This document shows, piece by piece, positions 25,721-37,239 of a DNA stretch of 64,000 nt. The notes beneath the pieces were generated by a model that saw nothing but the letters and a program-made list of their open reading frames with translations, was not told the origin of the DNA and searched no databases. How positions within the stretch are numbered: position 1 is the stretch's first letter; every line of letters starts with the position of its first letter. The position numbers and the translations under genes were made by a program. Source of the DNA: Cymbidium sinense (taxonomy: Eukaryota > Streptophyta > Magnoliopsida > Asparagales > Orchidaceae). Location: assembly GCA_021442155.1 (NCBI GenBank), contig CM038215.1, forward strand, positions 214,080,982-214,144,981. Reading direction: 5' to 3'.

Positions 25721-27403
25721 GGCAAAAGTGGAGGTTTAAGGCTGGGAAGGGCTGGTGGGCCATGGTTTGAAGGGTTGGTGGGCCGTGGAATTGGGCTTGG
25801 GTCATGGAAAGGAGATTGTGGCTTTACTGGGCTGCGAGAGACGCGTCGGTGACGGGCTGGCAGAGTGGCAGTTCCGGCGGGATGCGGGCGGAGCAGAGCG
25901 CGCGGGTTCGGGTTAGCGGAGCGGGTCGCACGGGCTTGGTTCGCAGGATGGAGTGGGTCGGGACAGATGCGGGTCGGGATGGATGTGGGACGTGCAGAGC
26001 AGCTCGGAGGGATTGAATTTGCTAAATGACGATGCTGACGGGACAGGCCGCGTGCTGGCAATTTGCGGGATTGTGCCGCGGTGGGACGGCTGGGATTGCG
26101 GGATTGCACAGCGGATTGTGCCGGTGACAGGATCTGACGGAGGACGCGTGAAACGGCTGGGATTTCCTATTTTGCATAGCGAATTGCGCCAGCAACGAGA
26201 TATAACGGCGGAGAAGGCACGGGACGGTCGGAAATGCGGCAGTGCGAGTGCAGCGGGTCGCGGAACGGAGGGAAATGCGGCAGCGGGCCATAGGATGAGT
26301 GGAACGGCGGGACCGACGGCAGCAGCGATGGCATGGTGGACGCAGAGTGGGCCACAGTGCGGCACGGGATGCGTGGGCTGGAGCGGCGTGGGCTGCGGGA
26401 CACACGAATTGAGCCGGCGGCAGAATCGGACGAAAATTGAGAGCGAGGCGGAAAAATTACCTGTGCTTAGAAGAGTTTCGAACTGTACGAATGCAGGAGA
26501 GAGGAGAGGAATGTGATAATGGGAATGGGGAGAGTGGGTAAGTTTTTTTTTTTTCTTCTTTGAATAAGATAAATTGAAAATAGGGGGGAACAATTTTTTG
26601 CATGAGCGAGGATGATTTAGGAATTTTTAATAAATTTTAAATTAATTTAAATAATTTTAATTTGGATTTCATATCGCAAATACACATAGTAATATATATC
26701 ATGGGTAATTCCATCGTTCGAATGAATGATAAAGCTTCTGATTTTTGTCAGTCAAATCATATTTCAAATTTCAATACACATCGGTTTCAATTTTGTGCAT
26801 CAATCAAAGCGTGAATACCTTACTTGATAGATTTCAAGTTTCAAGTCGGATCAATTTTGCCAACGGAGGCCATTTGATCCTCGGCCATCTCAGCGACATC
26901 GAGATGCGCGCACATTGATGACTCGAAGGCTTGATCGATTGATATCAATCGCAATACTTATATTTTGACCGTGATGTTCAACAACAAGTTCGTTTAATGA
27001 ATGTCATTTGAGTTGATTTTAGACGCCCATTTCGCCTCGATCGCTACCACTTCAAATCACTGACATTTTGCAATGACTTCCGAATTGAAGCCTCATTTTA
27101 TAGATTTTGATATTTTGAAGCTAACATGATTAATTTCTAACGGAGGTTGTTTGGTCATCAAGCTTGACTGACATGCATGTCGACACATTGGGCTTCGTAT
27201 GCTTAATCGATTGATCGTTAGATTTTACAATATTTATATTATGATTGATTTTGACATTCTGAATGCAACGATGAAGTCCGTTCATCAATCGGTCATTCAC
27301 CATTTTCGGACGCCTTGCATTTTGAATCCGATCGACCCACTTTCGGTCAGAATTAGATTTGTCGGCTTGACTTTGACTTATGGCACACATATGGAGGTCA
27401 ACA

Positions 27404-28134
27404 CAAACGAAACACAATAATCAAACATGTGAATTTTATAAAAGAATAAGAGGTAGTGCCGCATGCACACCATGACAAGAAAATAAATTTAGCAAGCTCT
27501 ACCCTTATACAACTTGGATTACAATAATAATATTATAATGAATGCTATGGTCTTCTATTCAATTTTTCTTTTTTATTCTTTTGGATTGCTCCACTTCACA
27601 GCCTCGTCATCATTTCATCCACTACTCATCCTAATCCTAATCGTATTGAAAAAATTATATATTTATGAAAAATAAATTGCACCTGCAAAATAAATATTAG
27701 TTAAACATTCATATAAGTCAAGTAATTATATTTCATATTTGGACTTACCTACATTTGCCGCCCAATTGTCCTAATTAGATTATTAAGCGATAAGCAGACC
27801 TGCAAGCATGAATATTTATATTTACTTATTATTATAGCGACCCATTTAGCATAATCTCCTATAGAAAATATCATTAAGCTATTAACGACCTAACATCCAG
27901 TCTACGCATAAACAATCCTAACATCAGTATAAAATATTATATCCCAAAATATAACCTAACATCATAACTTACATCGGCCTAACCTAAAGGCTAGGATTGG
28001 TAACTTAGTATTCTAATATGTGTGCTAATGTTTAGTGTTGTATATCTTAGTTAAGCTTTAGAAGTATGATTATCTAAAGTTTAGAATTGTTTAAGTTAAA
28101 TATTAGTGGAGGTTCCACTTCAAATCCTTGATTG

Positions 28135-28138
<4 letters not shown>
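27404..28138. other. Flanking DNA of the large element, within the duplicated block
   Basis: No coding sequence. It is homologous to about 33,331-34,071, including GTTGTATATCTTAGTTAAGC and AGTGGAGGTTCCACTTCAAATCC. It represents the pre-insertion locus. Confidence 0.6.

Positions 28139-28196
<58 letters not shown>
28139..28196. repeat. (AT)n microsatellite at the duplication junction
   Basis: About 58 bp of pure AT. The homologous tract in the second copy is at 34,072-34,137. It lies within 30 bases of the junction between the two copies. Confidence 0.95.
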
Positions 28197-28199
<3 letters not shown>

Positions 28200-28340
28200 T
28201 CATTTGATGCATGCTTAATTATCTACGTGCCAGTGACGTGCTGGCGGAGCGGTGGTTCCGGCGGGATGCGGGCGGGGCAAAGCGCGCGGGTTCGGGTCAG
28301 CAGAGTGGGTCGCGCGGGCTTAGTTCACGGGATGGAGAGG

Positions 28341-28348
28341 GTCGGGAC
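28341..28348. repeat. Target-site duplication, left, GTCGGGAC
   Basis: Identical to 31,758-31,765. Eight bases is the standard duplication of hAT transposons. The unoccupied homologous site at 25,957-25,964 has the sequence once. Confidence 0.95.
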
Positions 28349-29514
28349 TAGGGGTGCAACCGAGTCGAGTCGAGCTCGAGCCGTATTGAGCTTGAGCTTG
28401 ACTTGAACCCAGAATCGAGTTCGAAGCTCGAGCACATAAACCAAGCTCGAACCGGCCTGTAGTAAAATTAAGCTCGAGCTTGGCTCGAATTAGTGAGCTC
28501 GTTTAAAGCTCGAGCTTGCTCGCTTTAGAAGCTCGAGCTCAAAGGCTCGTTTATAGGCTGCTTAGGAAATAATTTCATTAAAAAGAGCAGCAAAAAATTT
28601 TAAAGAGCAATTAAAAAAATTTAGAATATTTATTAAATTAATTTGAATCTTTTGAGATATTTTTATTACAAATATATGAAATTCTAAATTACAAAAAAAA
28701 AATATAAACCACAAAAAATTAAATGCAGAAAAATGTATCTATTTTATTACAAGAGGTTTTGTAAATTTTTTTTTAATGAAAAGAAATTACAAAAAAAATT
28801 ACAAAAATATTGAAAGAAAAAATTAAATGCTCAAAGCCTCAAACAAGAGAGGTACATATAAATTACAGAATTAAAAATTCAATCTCTCAAATTGTTACAC
28901 AAAAAAGAAAACATAGAATTAAATTAAAATCAACATCTTCTATTGATCCAGTAAAGATGTTAGAGTCTTTAATGGAGATTAATCCAAAGCTCCTACTTGT
29001 ACTCTTCGAGCATCCAACCACCTAATCAAAAAAATAAAGACTAAGAGAAAATAAAATTATAAGCATCTTAAACGCAATTACCCAATCATAAAAATATTCT
29101 ACAACATACCAATGGAAGGAAGAGCATAATTAAGTAAGCATAAAGAGAAAAATAAAATGGATAAAGTTAAGAAAAGGCTCTTATAAATTATAATCATCTT
29201 AAAGAGCAACATTATATGTAAGATCCAAACTTAAGAACAATTACATATAGTGCTACCAAATAAGAAGATAGAGAGGAAACATCATTGCCATCACCAACAT
29301 ACCTTGTGTAGCCCATCATCAAGTCCATCATCGATAAGGAAGGTGAATTATTACTAAAAGAAGATAGAGAGGGAAACAACAAATACTATACTAAAGGCTG
29401 AATTTTTGTAAACCTGTAGGAAAAACAACAACCCATGAGGCCATGACTATCTCCAGAGCACTAGCAACCCAAATCCGAGCAGCCAACAGGAAGAGCAGCC
29501 AACAGGAAGAGCAA

Positions 29515-29965
29515 CAAGAGAAAACCGAGCAGTAGAAAAATTAACACCCAAACCGAGACAAAGCAGTTGCACCCAACATAATTACAAGAAAAACAGTAGA
29601 CAGCAGGTAGCATCCAGCCACCATAAACTCATTTACTTGGGATAAGCAGCACCAAATAGAGGAAAGCCATACCATAGAGAGGCTAAGAGGGCATCTAGAA
29701 ATTATCATCAAAACTATCACCAAGGCAGCCAAAAGAATAGCAAATCCACCACCACCAACAAAGAGGAAAATATCAGGAAACAAGGAGAGCCAAATAAACC
29801 AGAGGGAGTCAATGCCAACAGTTTACTCACATCCTGAAACACCACGCCACAACACAAGCATCCTAGGCAAGATAGTAGCCACAAAAAAACCCTCAAGCAG
29901 CCAAACAGAAAACCGAGCAGTAGACAAATTAACACCCAAACCGAGCAGACATAGCGATTTATAAT
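29515..29965. repeat. Direct repeats inside the hAT element
   Basis: The block AAAACCGAGCAGTAGA.AAAT followed by TAACACCCAAACCGAG occurs at about 29,520 and 29,912. A shorter duplication, CAGCCAACAGGAAGAGCA, occurs twice at 29,479-29,515. ATAGCGATTTATAA occurs at 29,951 and 30,149. No gene was recognised here; an 80- and a 72-residue minus frame look fortuitous. Confidence 0.65.
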
Positions 29966-31199
29966 ATATTACAACATAATGAATGAAGAAGATAAATGAT
30001 TTATAAAATATTAAAAAATATCAAATTGCTCACTGTATATTTGCACTTTGTAATAATAAAAACTCAATACTGCCTTCTATCCAATAATTGTAATTCAATC
30101 GCAAAATAAACCAATTACCAACATAGAAAATCATTTCATTGCCACGCATATAGCGATTTATAAAGCATAATGAATTAACAAAAGAATAATGAACTGCTCC
30201 ATAACATAACATGTATTATAAAAGGATGATGAAAACACAACCTACATGTTTTTTTTTTTAAATTAAATTCAACTTTGCAAGATAACAAGCCTGGCAACAT
30301 TACAAAAGCTGGGCTCAAAAAACGTCTTACAATGATAAGTTTCACAATCTCAATTTTGCACCCAACCCACATCCCACATGTTATATACATGTTAACTCTA
30401 CTCATGCAGCCTTAGTTGTAACTTGTAACCCGCCCCTCTCTCCTTCCCATACCTCCGATTCACCTCACAAAGATAAGACACTCGTGTCCTTCAATGTTGA
30501 ATGGCTTCAATTCCAATTGTGGCAGGGAAACAAGAAAGAAATATTTTTTTGTAATCTTTCTCTCTGATTTTTTTTTCAAACCAGAAGGTTTTTTTCTGCA
30601 GCTTTGTGAATCAACATTGTCTAATCTCCTTGGTGGACATTAGGCAAAAAAGAGAAAATCAATGGGTTTGGAGAACCTGTGAGCACATTTATAAGCAAAG
30701 TTATTGCAGTTCTCCATTCTTTGCTCATTAGTGTTCTTTCAGAACTTAAACATTTGATCCATTAGGAATGACGAAAATAGTTGCAAAGGTAGGCATATAA
30801 CGATAGGTGCATGGTAGTTTTAGGATTTTTCTGATTTGTTATTATACCAATAAAACACAACTCTAATTAGTAGAACCCTTTCCAATAAAACACAACTCTA
30901 ATATATAGAAAAAGGGATGATGTGCTCAACAAGTGCGGATAATTAAAACATAACTCTAATTAGTAGAACCCTTTCCACTAATCTGAAAGTTCACACACAT
31001 TTACCATCATCCAAACAACAATTGAACCATAAACTATCAGAAAAACCATAAACAATAAAGGATAAGTAGTCTTTGCATTGAACCAGTTAAACAAGTCGGA
31101 TAATCAACACAAGTTACACAACCGAAGTTACCGAACATAGCCGTTACTCATTAAACACATAATCCAAAGAACATCTCAAATTGATTCACAACATCAAAA

Positions 31200-31560
31200 C
31201 CAAAACAGAACCTAATTTCAAATGGTACACAGAAGCATCATCAAAGCGAAATACCAGGATGTGAGATTGTGAGCATAAAGAAAATGAACCTGGCCAACCA
31301 AGATTAAGTCTATCTTGCTATCGAGTGAGAAAAAATTTGAAGCCAGGAAGATGAGGGAACTCAAAGTCTCAAACCGAGAACCTGAGAAGCAGAGGCTGCA
31401 GAGCGGTAGGAGAGAACGGAGAGAGTCGAGAATCGATAGCGGGCCGAGTGTCAAAATGAGCGGCGAGAGAGAGCAGGCGGCGACACTCGAAGCTTGATTA
31501 GGGCACTCAGCACTCGTGAGAGTAGAGCGGCGTCCGCGGCATCATATAGTTAGGGAATGC
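31200..31560 (-). other. Possible leader-exon remnant near the right end of the hAT element
   Basis: Read on the minus strand, this part is pyrimidine-rich and GC-richer than the rest of the element, with CTTCTCAGGTTCTC (near 31,385) resembling a splice donor. A 78-residue frame (31,454-31,218) is not recognised. Autonomous hAT elements often carry a leader exon and intron at one end, so this may be what is left after loss of the transposase gene. This is inference from composition and position only. Confidence 0.3.
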
Positions 31561-31757
31561 TAAAGCTCAGGTGATCGCTCATATCCCCAGGCTCGAACAA
31601 ACAACTGAACTTCCAGAACTATCGAGCTCGTTTAATATTTCGAGCCTGCCTTTGAGCTCGAGCAGGAGCTCGATACTCGAAATGACCAGTAAATGAGCCG
31701 AATTTCAAGTCAAGCTCGAGCCGGCTCGTGAGCAGGCTTGACTCGGTTGCACCCCTA

Positions 31758-31765
31758 GTCGGGAC
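31758..31765. repeat. Target-site duplication, right, GTCGGGAC
   Basis: Identical to 28,341-28,348. It directly abuts the CCCCTA end of the hAT element. Confidence 0.95.
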
Positions 31766-32488
31766 GGATGCGGGTCGGGATGGATGTGGGCCGTGCAGAG
31801 CGAGTCGGAGGGATTGCTGGACCGGCGGGATTGAATTTGAGGAACGGCGATGCCAGCGGGACAGGCCGCGTGCAGGCAATTTGTGGGATTGTGCCGCGGC
31901 GGGACGGCTGGGATTGTGGGATTGCACAGCGGATTGTGCCAGTGACAAGATCTGACGGCGGACACGCGGAACGGCTGGGATTGCGGGTTTTGCATAGAGG
32001 ATTGCGCTGGAGACAGGATTTAACGGCGGTGGAGGCACGGGAAGGTGGGAAACGCGATGGTGCGAGTGCGGCGGGTTGTGGAACGGAAGGAAACGCGGCA
32101 AGGGGCAGTGGGATGTGGAACGGCGGGACCGGTGGCAGCAGCGGCGGCGGGCTGGATGCAGAGCGGGCTGGAGCGCAGCACAGGGCAGGAGACAGGCGCT
32201 GTGGACGCGGACATGCAGAGCGCAGCTGCAAGTGGATGAAAATTAAGAACGGGGTGGAAAAATTACCTATGCCCAGAAGAGTTTCTAACTGTGCGAATGC
32301 AGGAGAGAGGAGAGGAATGTGAGAATGGGAATGGGGAGAGTGGGTAGTTTTTTTTTGGTTTTCTTCTTTGAATCAGATAAACTGAAAATAGGGGGAAATA
32401 ATTTTTTGCATGGGGAGGGTAATTTAAGAATTTTTAATAAATTTTAAATTAATTTAAACAGTGTTAATTTAGATTTACTGGTATTGTA

Positions 32489-32492
<4 letters not shown>

Positions 32493-32568
<76 letters not shown>
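32493..32568. repeat. (AT)n microsatellite in LTR copy C
   Basis: About 76 bp of pure AT at the same LTR position as 11,213-11,278 in copy A. Confidence 0.95.
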
Positions 32569-32571
<3 letters not shown>

Positions 32572-34066
32572 AGATAATTAATTGTTAAATGAACGTAATC
32601 ATTTTATCAGATTTGGTTGAGTTGGCTCAATTTATTTCAAAATGCGTGTCGCCGCTTTTGACCGCTCGATTTTCGTGCAGACTCATCTGAATTGAGCGTG
32701 AATAGTCTTGCTTGATAGATTTCAGTATTTTAAAGCCAATGGCATGATTAATTTTACCAATGAAGGTCATTTGATCCTCGTGGCACCTCGACCTATATAT
32801 GTAGCGATTGACTCGAAGCCTTGATCGTTGTCATCGTCATGCAATATTTATATTGACCGGTTTGACGTTGACGATGGCGGATCGTTTATCGATCGGAGTT
32901 CATTTGAGTTGATTTCGGTGACATCCTGTGCATTTTAGCCTCGATTTGTGCGCTACCACTTCAATCACTCAACATTTGCACAGACTCGTCCAAATTGAGT
33001 GCAGATAGTTCATGTCATAGATTTTGATGTTTTGAAGCTAACGGCGTAAATTTCTTAAGCAGGTCGTTTGGTCATCAGTAACTTCATTTCGATATGTCGA
33101 AAGCATTGATAGCTAGCGCATTGATTGATCGTTAGATTTTATAATATTTATATTCGATTGATTTGATGTTACGAATCTGCAAGTTCGTTCATCGATCAAG
33201 GTCATTTTGACCATTTTTGGGGACATCCAGTGTATTTTGAGCCCCGATTTGAGCACTGTCGCTTCCAAAGTCCGTCGACTTAGATTTGTAGGCTTGACTT
33301 TGACTTATGGCACACATATGGAGGTCAACACAAACGAAACACAATAATCAAACATGAGAATTTTATAAAAGAATAAGAGGCAGGTGCTGCCAGGTATTGT
33401 CGTGCACCCCAGACAAGAAAAGAAATTTGGTAGTCGAGCTCTACCCTTATACAACCTGGATTATAATAGAATATTATAATTATAATGAATGCTATCGGGA
33501 TCTTCAATTTCTTATTTCTCTTTTATTCTTTTGGATTGCTCTAGACTTCTGGGGCCTCCCTGTCTTATCCTACTCATTTTCACAAGCCATTCATAATCAT
33601 TGCAAAATTATATATTTATGAAAAATAAAATCTAATTGTACTATAAAATAAATATTAGTTAAACATTCATACAAAAAGTAATTATATTTCACATATTTGG
33701 ACTTAGCACCCACACTTGGGTAGCCAAGCCCACTCTTAGATTATGCTAAGGGCATAAGCGACACCTACAAGTAAGAATATTTATATTTACTTATTATTAT
33801 AGTAACCCATTTAGCATCTCTCAAAATATCATTAATTATTAATGACATTCGACATAAACAATCCTAACAGATAAAATATTATATCCCAAAACATAACATA
33901 ACACCACAACATATAACCTAACCTAAGAATTGGTGACTTAGTATGTAATATTGTTTAGTATTGTATATCTTAGTTAAGCTTTAGAGTATGATTATCTAAA
34001 GTTTAGAATTATTTAAGTTAAATATTAGTGGAGGTTCCACTTCAAATCCTTGAATGAATTCATTAA

Positions 34067-34071
<5 letters not shown>

Positions 34072-34141
<70 letters not shown>

Positions 34142-34151
34142 GTGTGTGTGT
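34072..34151. repeat. (AT)n plus (TG)n microsatellite
   Basis: About 66 bp of AT followed by roughly 12 bp of TG repeats. It is homologous to the tract at 28,139-28,196 and marks the end of copy C. Frames reading Ile-Tyr repeats over it are artefacts. Confidence 0.95.
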
Positions 34152-34170
34152 GATTCATTTGATAATTATT

Positions 34171-35269
34171 ATGAAGAGAAGAAAGCGGGGGTTAGCCCCC
34201 TTCATCCCTATCTTAAGTTTTTTTCTAAGGATATATTATTATGACTTTGATTTCTTTAATGAACTATTTTTTAAATATTTTTTTTATTAAACTTAAATTT
34301 GGGTTAGCCTTAAGAAATATTATTCAAACATGAAAGGCATCTCAAGATTAATAAACTGAATCACCATTATATGGATAACATTCCCCCACTTCTTTCCATC
34401 ATCAATAGCATACACATTTCTTCATTTTTATTATTCATGATATTTGATTTAATACACATATTTATACATATGATATATATTTGCATTTTTGTACACTTGA
34501 ATGATCATTAATGCATGCATTTTGGCAGAAAAGAAAGATTCCATCCCTTAGTTAAGCATATGTATGTATTAGAGATTTAGGTAAGTGCGTGCCATTGTTA
34601 AACCAGGAAGTGAGGTTCTAAGACTTCTTAAAGCCTCATATTCACGAGACTTAAGCCTAGTGTTCCTGGATGTCCATATATACTTGCCAAAATAAATACA
34701 TGTAAACATATACACAAGCTTAAGAATGAAAATCATGCAAAGATTATATAATAGTAAATCAGTTTATTCATGTAAGACTTAGTGACACAAAAAGTAAAGT
34801 TTTATCTCCAGTTCTAGCACATGAATACATATAAATGAAATTAAGCAAGTACATGACATTATTAAACTAGGAAAGTGGTTATCTAAGGCCTTATTTGGGC
34901 TATTTAAAGCCTCGTGTTCCCGGGATGTCCGTATTATATACTTACCAATTCAAATGTATGTAAACATGTATATGAAACGTACAGATAAAATAAAATCTTT
35001 ATTAATTTTGAAATTATAACTTAAATGTAAATTTTAGTGAATATTTATAACTTACATTATCTTATATTTTCATCATTAGCTTACAGTTTTTAAAATAATT
35101 TAGGATTTATTAGTGATAGCCACACCTTATAATAATATTTATCCAAACATGCAACTTAGATGTAATCATATCCTTTTGATTCTCTTCTTTTTTTATTTTG
35201 AAAACATGAACATATGATTACATGCACATTTATGATGCTTGAAAAGAAGTAATTAAACATTGTCACATA
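34171..35269. other. AT-rich region with a degenerate direct repeat
   Basis: No gene is seen. Two related blocks at about 34,580-34,700 and 34,840-34,970 share AAGTGCGTG/CATGACATT-TTAAAC-AGGAA, AAAGCCTC-TGTTCCC and GGATGTCC-TAT-TATACTT, with a period of about 265 bp. The rest has no visible structure. Confidence 0.5.
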
Positions 35270-35690
35270 ACATACATATTACATTAAGTCCAAGGACAAT
35301 CAACCCAAATAAATATTCCTTAAGACTAACCAAAATTCTTATAAAATTTGATTTTGGTGTTTGAAATTATTAAGAGGAGAGATGATACTTAGTATATTAT
35401 CCCATGTTGTTTGATTTAATGTATTTAAGGAAAGCAATTAAATAGATTTTATGACTTGATTAGGTTTAAATTAAGCACATTGATTTGATTACCCTTCTAA
35501 GCTTCTTTAATTTAATTAACTACTTGATCATGAGCCTTCAATGATATGCTTTTAGGAAAGTAAAATTTGCAATGCACCTAAAGGGACAATTAGGCTCATT
35601 CTTAAGAGTTACTTAGATTAAAGAAGGAAAGAATCTAATTTAAGTATTCTTATAATTTTCCAATACCAATGAGTCTACCATAATTTCCAT
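35270..35690. repeat. Dispersed repeat, inverted partner of 1-400
   Basis: The reverse complement matches 1-400 over about 400 bases with indels. It lies on the 3' side of the second Ty3/gypsy element and could be part of its LTR, in which case 1-400 marks another copy of that family. Confidence 0.65.
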
Positions 35691-37239
35691 AACAACTTTA
35701 TGTTATTAAACACATAAAAGAAACTAATGAATTATATTTGAATTATCTAAACCAATCATTAATTTTGTTTGACTTCCATTTTTATCATTATTTTCTCTAA
35801 TTAATCCCTAATTATCACATATGTTAATTAACCTTCTTGAAGAGATACATTTGGAAAAATAATTAAGTAAAGGGTCTTAATTACTTCTCCTCACTATTTC
35901 CACTATTCATAATGAATAATTATCATTAATTATTTAATTTTTACTCTTTATCAATCTTAATAATTATTAAATTAATTAATGAGTATGATTAAGATTGAAA
36001 TTCCAAATTCTTTAAATTTCATGGTAAATATGGAGGTGAGGACATCCCATGGAATCATCCCACCAAATTTGGAATTAATTATGCAAGTAATTAATCCTTA
36101 ATTAAGATAATTAGCCTAAGCTTCAAATCTTAATTAATTGTTCATTGGACAAAAATTTGAGATTTTTTCTTAAATTCTCTTATGTCTAACCTTTCCAAAA
36201 TGGGTTTATTTATATTTTTTGGTTTTTCTATTAGTTATGATTTTTTAAAGTTTTGACCAATTAATTATATTTTTAAGGCATAATTAATCCTTTAAACTAT
36301 AGTGCCATGTGGATTACGATGCGATGGTGCTTTCCACGCTGCATGTAGTTACTTAAATGGTCGCGTAGGTGACTCAGCGGTGATGTGATTTCATTTCGAT
36401 AGATGATCGAGATTAATCTCTTGATTTCAAAGGGATTAAATTAGGATTTCTATCATGATTAATCACGATTGTTTATTCTAATCACATGGAATAAACGACC
36501 GATGATTCATCATCCCATGAGCACCAGAAGACGGACACTGTTTGCTTTTCGTCACTCAATTCGAGCTCGCCGGAGCTCGTTTGATGATGAAATGGACTCC
36601 AAAATGATCAGGGAATAAATCTAAAGGGATCATATGATGGAAATCACATGTATACACAATTTACTTCAAAAAAGACCAACACAAGTGGGGAAAACTATGG
36701 TTGCTAAATTTTTACCTCGCCAGAGCTATAGATCGGCAGTCCGTCAATAGAGGTAGCTTCATCTTGAAGAGATGATTCCCTATTGAGAAGATCAAAAGCT
36801 ACCTCCGTCGATTGCTCGTGGACCAAACCGCAAAGCTCATCGGAGTTGGTATAGTGGCATCTTTAGGTCAAATCGAGAAATGATTTGTTTTGGCTTATAG
36901 GAGTGAGGTGAAGGTGTGGGAAGAGTTAATTTGAGTTTGGTGGAGATTTTGGAAACTTGGATGGGCGGAGCTCTCGGGTTCGATCGGGGGCTGGTCTCGT
37001 CGGTGGTGGAGCGCACGAAGAGCTCGGGAGATGGTATGGGATTGTGAGGAATGCTCTAGGGAAGGTGTGTGTTGAGTTTGAATCCACTTGGAGGAGTATA
37101 CTCTCCTCCCCAGATAAACCAAGAGCTGAGATTTGTTCAACCTTTGGCAGCCGTCTATCTGGGGTAGGTGATCGAAGGTGGCAAGGGACTGCTGAGGTGG
37201 CTGAGGGTGAGAGGCTGAGAGACTGAAGTGATCTAGCAT
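35691..37239. other. LTR-like region downstream of the second Ty3/gypsy element
   Basis: 35,691-36,290 is AT-rich and empty. From 36,290 to 37,230 the sequence is GC-richer with antisense frames up to 124 codons (37,269-36,895) and a plus frame of 89 codons, neither with recognisable motifs. The composition resembles the R/U5 part of the LTRs seen elsewhere in the window. No matching 5' LTR was found, so the LTR identity is a guess. Confidence 0.35.

Larger units (their letters stand above)
7723..27403 (-). mobile_element. Ty3/gypsy retrotransposon, Tat/Ogre-like, full length but decayed
   Basis: Two long direct repeats (7,723-11,995 and 22,812-27,403) flank an 10.8-kb internal region whose minus strand carries gag, protease, RT, RNase H and integrase remnants in that order. 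Just inside the 5' LTR is a primer-binding site starting TGG. In the element's own orientation the 5' LTR starts TGTTG and ends CCACA. Possible 5-bp target duplications, CAAAT (7,718-7,722) and CAAAC (27,404-27,408), differ at one base. LTRs above 4 kb and RH/INT sequences such as VIGPIDPPS are typical of the Tat/Ogre branch. All coding regions are interrupted by frameshifts and stops, so the copy is inactive. The two LTRs differ by many substitutions and indels, implying an old insertion. Confidence 0.85.
22812..27403 (-). repeat. 5' LTR of the large Ty3/gypsy element (copy B)
   Basis: Homologous to 7,723-11,995. It keeps both termini: on the plus strand it starts TGTGGACTCC and ends GGTCAACA. 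It is about 320 bp longer than copy A through many small insertions. It contains the same two internal arrays and a GC-rich section (25,740-26,450). A (TA)n remnant lies at about 26,690. It has long overlapping frames on both strands (up to 226 codons) that are not credible genes. Confidence 0.85.
25840..28225. repeat. First copy of a tandem duplication (LTR end plus flank)
   Basis: This block is repeated directly downstream at 28,226-34,170. It joins the terminal part of LTR B (to 27,403) to non-element DNA (27,404-28,138) and a (TA)n tract. Because the flank is shared between copies B and C but absent beside copy A, the duplication happened after the retrotransposon inserted. It retains the empty hAT site GTCGGGAC at 25,957-25,964. 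Confidence 0.8.
28349..31757. mobile_element. hAT-type DNA transposon, non-autonomous, 3,409 bp
   Basis: Ends are perfect 18-bp inverted repeats, TAGGGGTGCAACCGAGTC, flanked by identical 8-bp target duplications. Both subterminal regions are crowded with the near-palindromic word AGCTCGAGC and its variants (28,370-28,555 and 31,590-31,730), as expected for transposase-binding clusters. No BED finger, DUF659 or dimerisation domain was found inside, so it depends on a transposase from elsewhere. The interior is AT-rich with a direct repeat (29,515-29,560 and 29,905-29,950). A GC-rich part at 31,330-31,540 may be the remaining 5' leader of a minus-strand gene. The intact ends and target sites suggest a fairly recent insertion. 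Confidence 0.93.
28226..34170. repeat. Second copy of the tandem duplication (copy C), split by a hAT element
   Basis: After removing 28,349-31,757 and one 8-bp target repeat, this block aligns with 25,840-28,225. It starts at GACGTGCTGGCGGAG, contains the LTR terminus (ends 33,330, followed by the same CAAAC), the same flank, and the final (TA)n. It is a partial LTR, not a solo LTR, because the other LTR end is missing. Confidence 0.8.

Noticed and set aside
25913..26593. 226-codon minus frame and overlapping 187-codon plus frame in LTR B
   Set aside because: Long frames on both strands arise easily in GC-rich DNA. The products are low-complexity Pro/Ser/Arg or Gly/Arg-rich, and the frame is broken by indels relative to copies A and C.
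28128..28406. 92-codon frame with an Ile-Tyr run
   Set aside because: Translation of the (TA)n tract running into LTR and hAT ends; an artefact. The same applies to the frames at 34,050-34,290.
31755..32322. 158-160 codon minus frames and a 184-codon plus frame in copy C
   Set aside because: Partly parallel to the frame in copy B because of the tandem duplication, but the frame shifts in the middle and there is no domain. This is LTR sequence.
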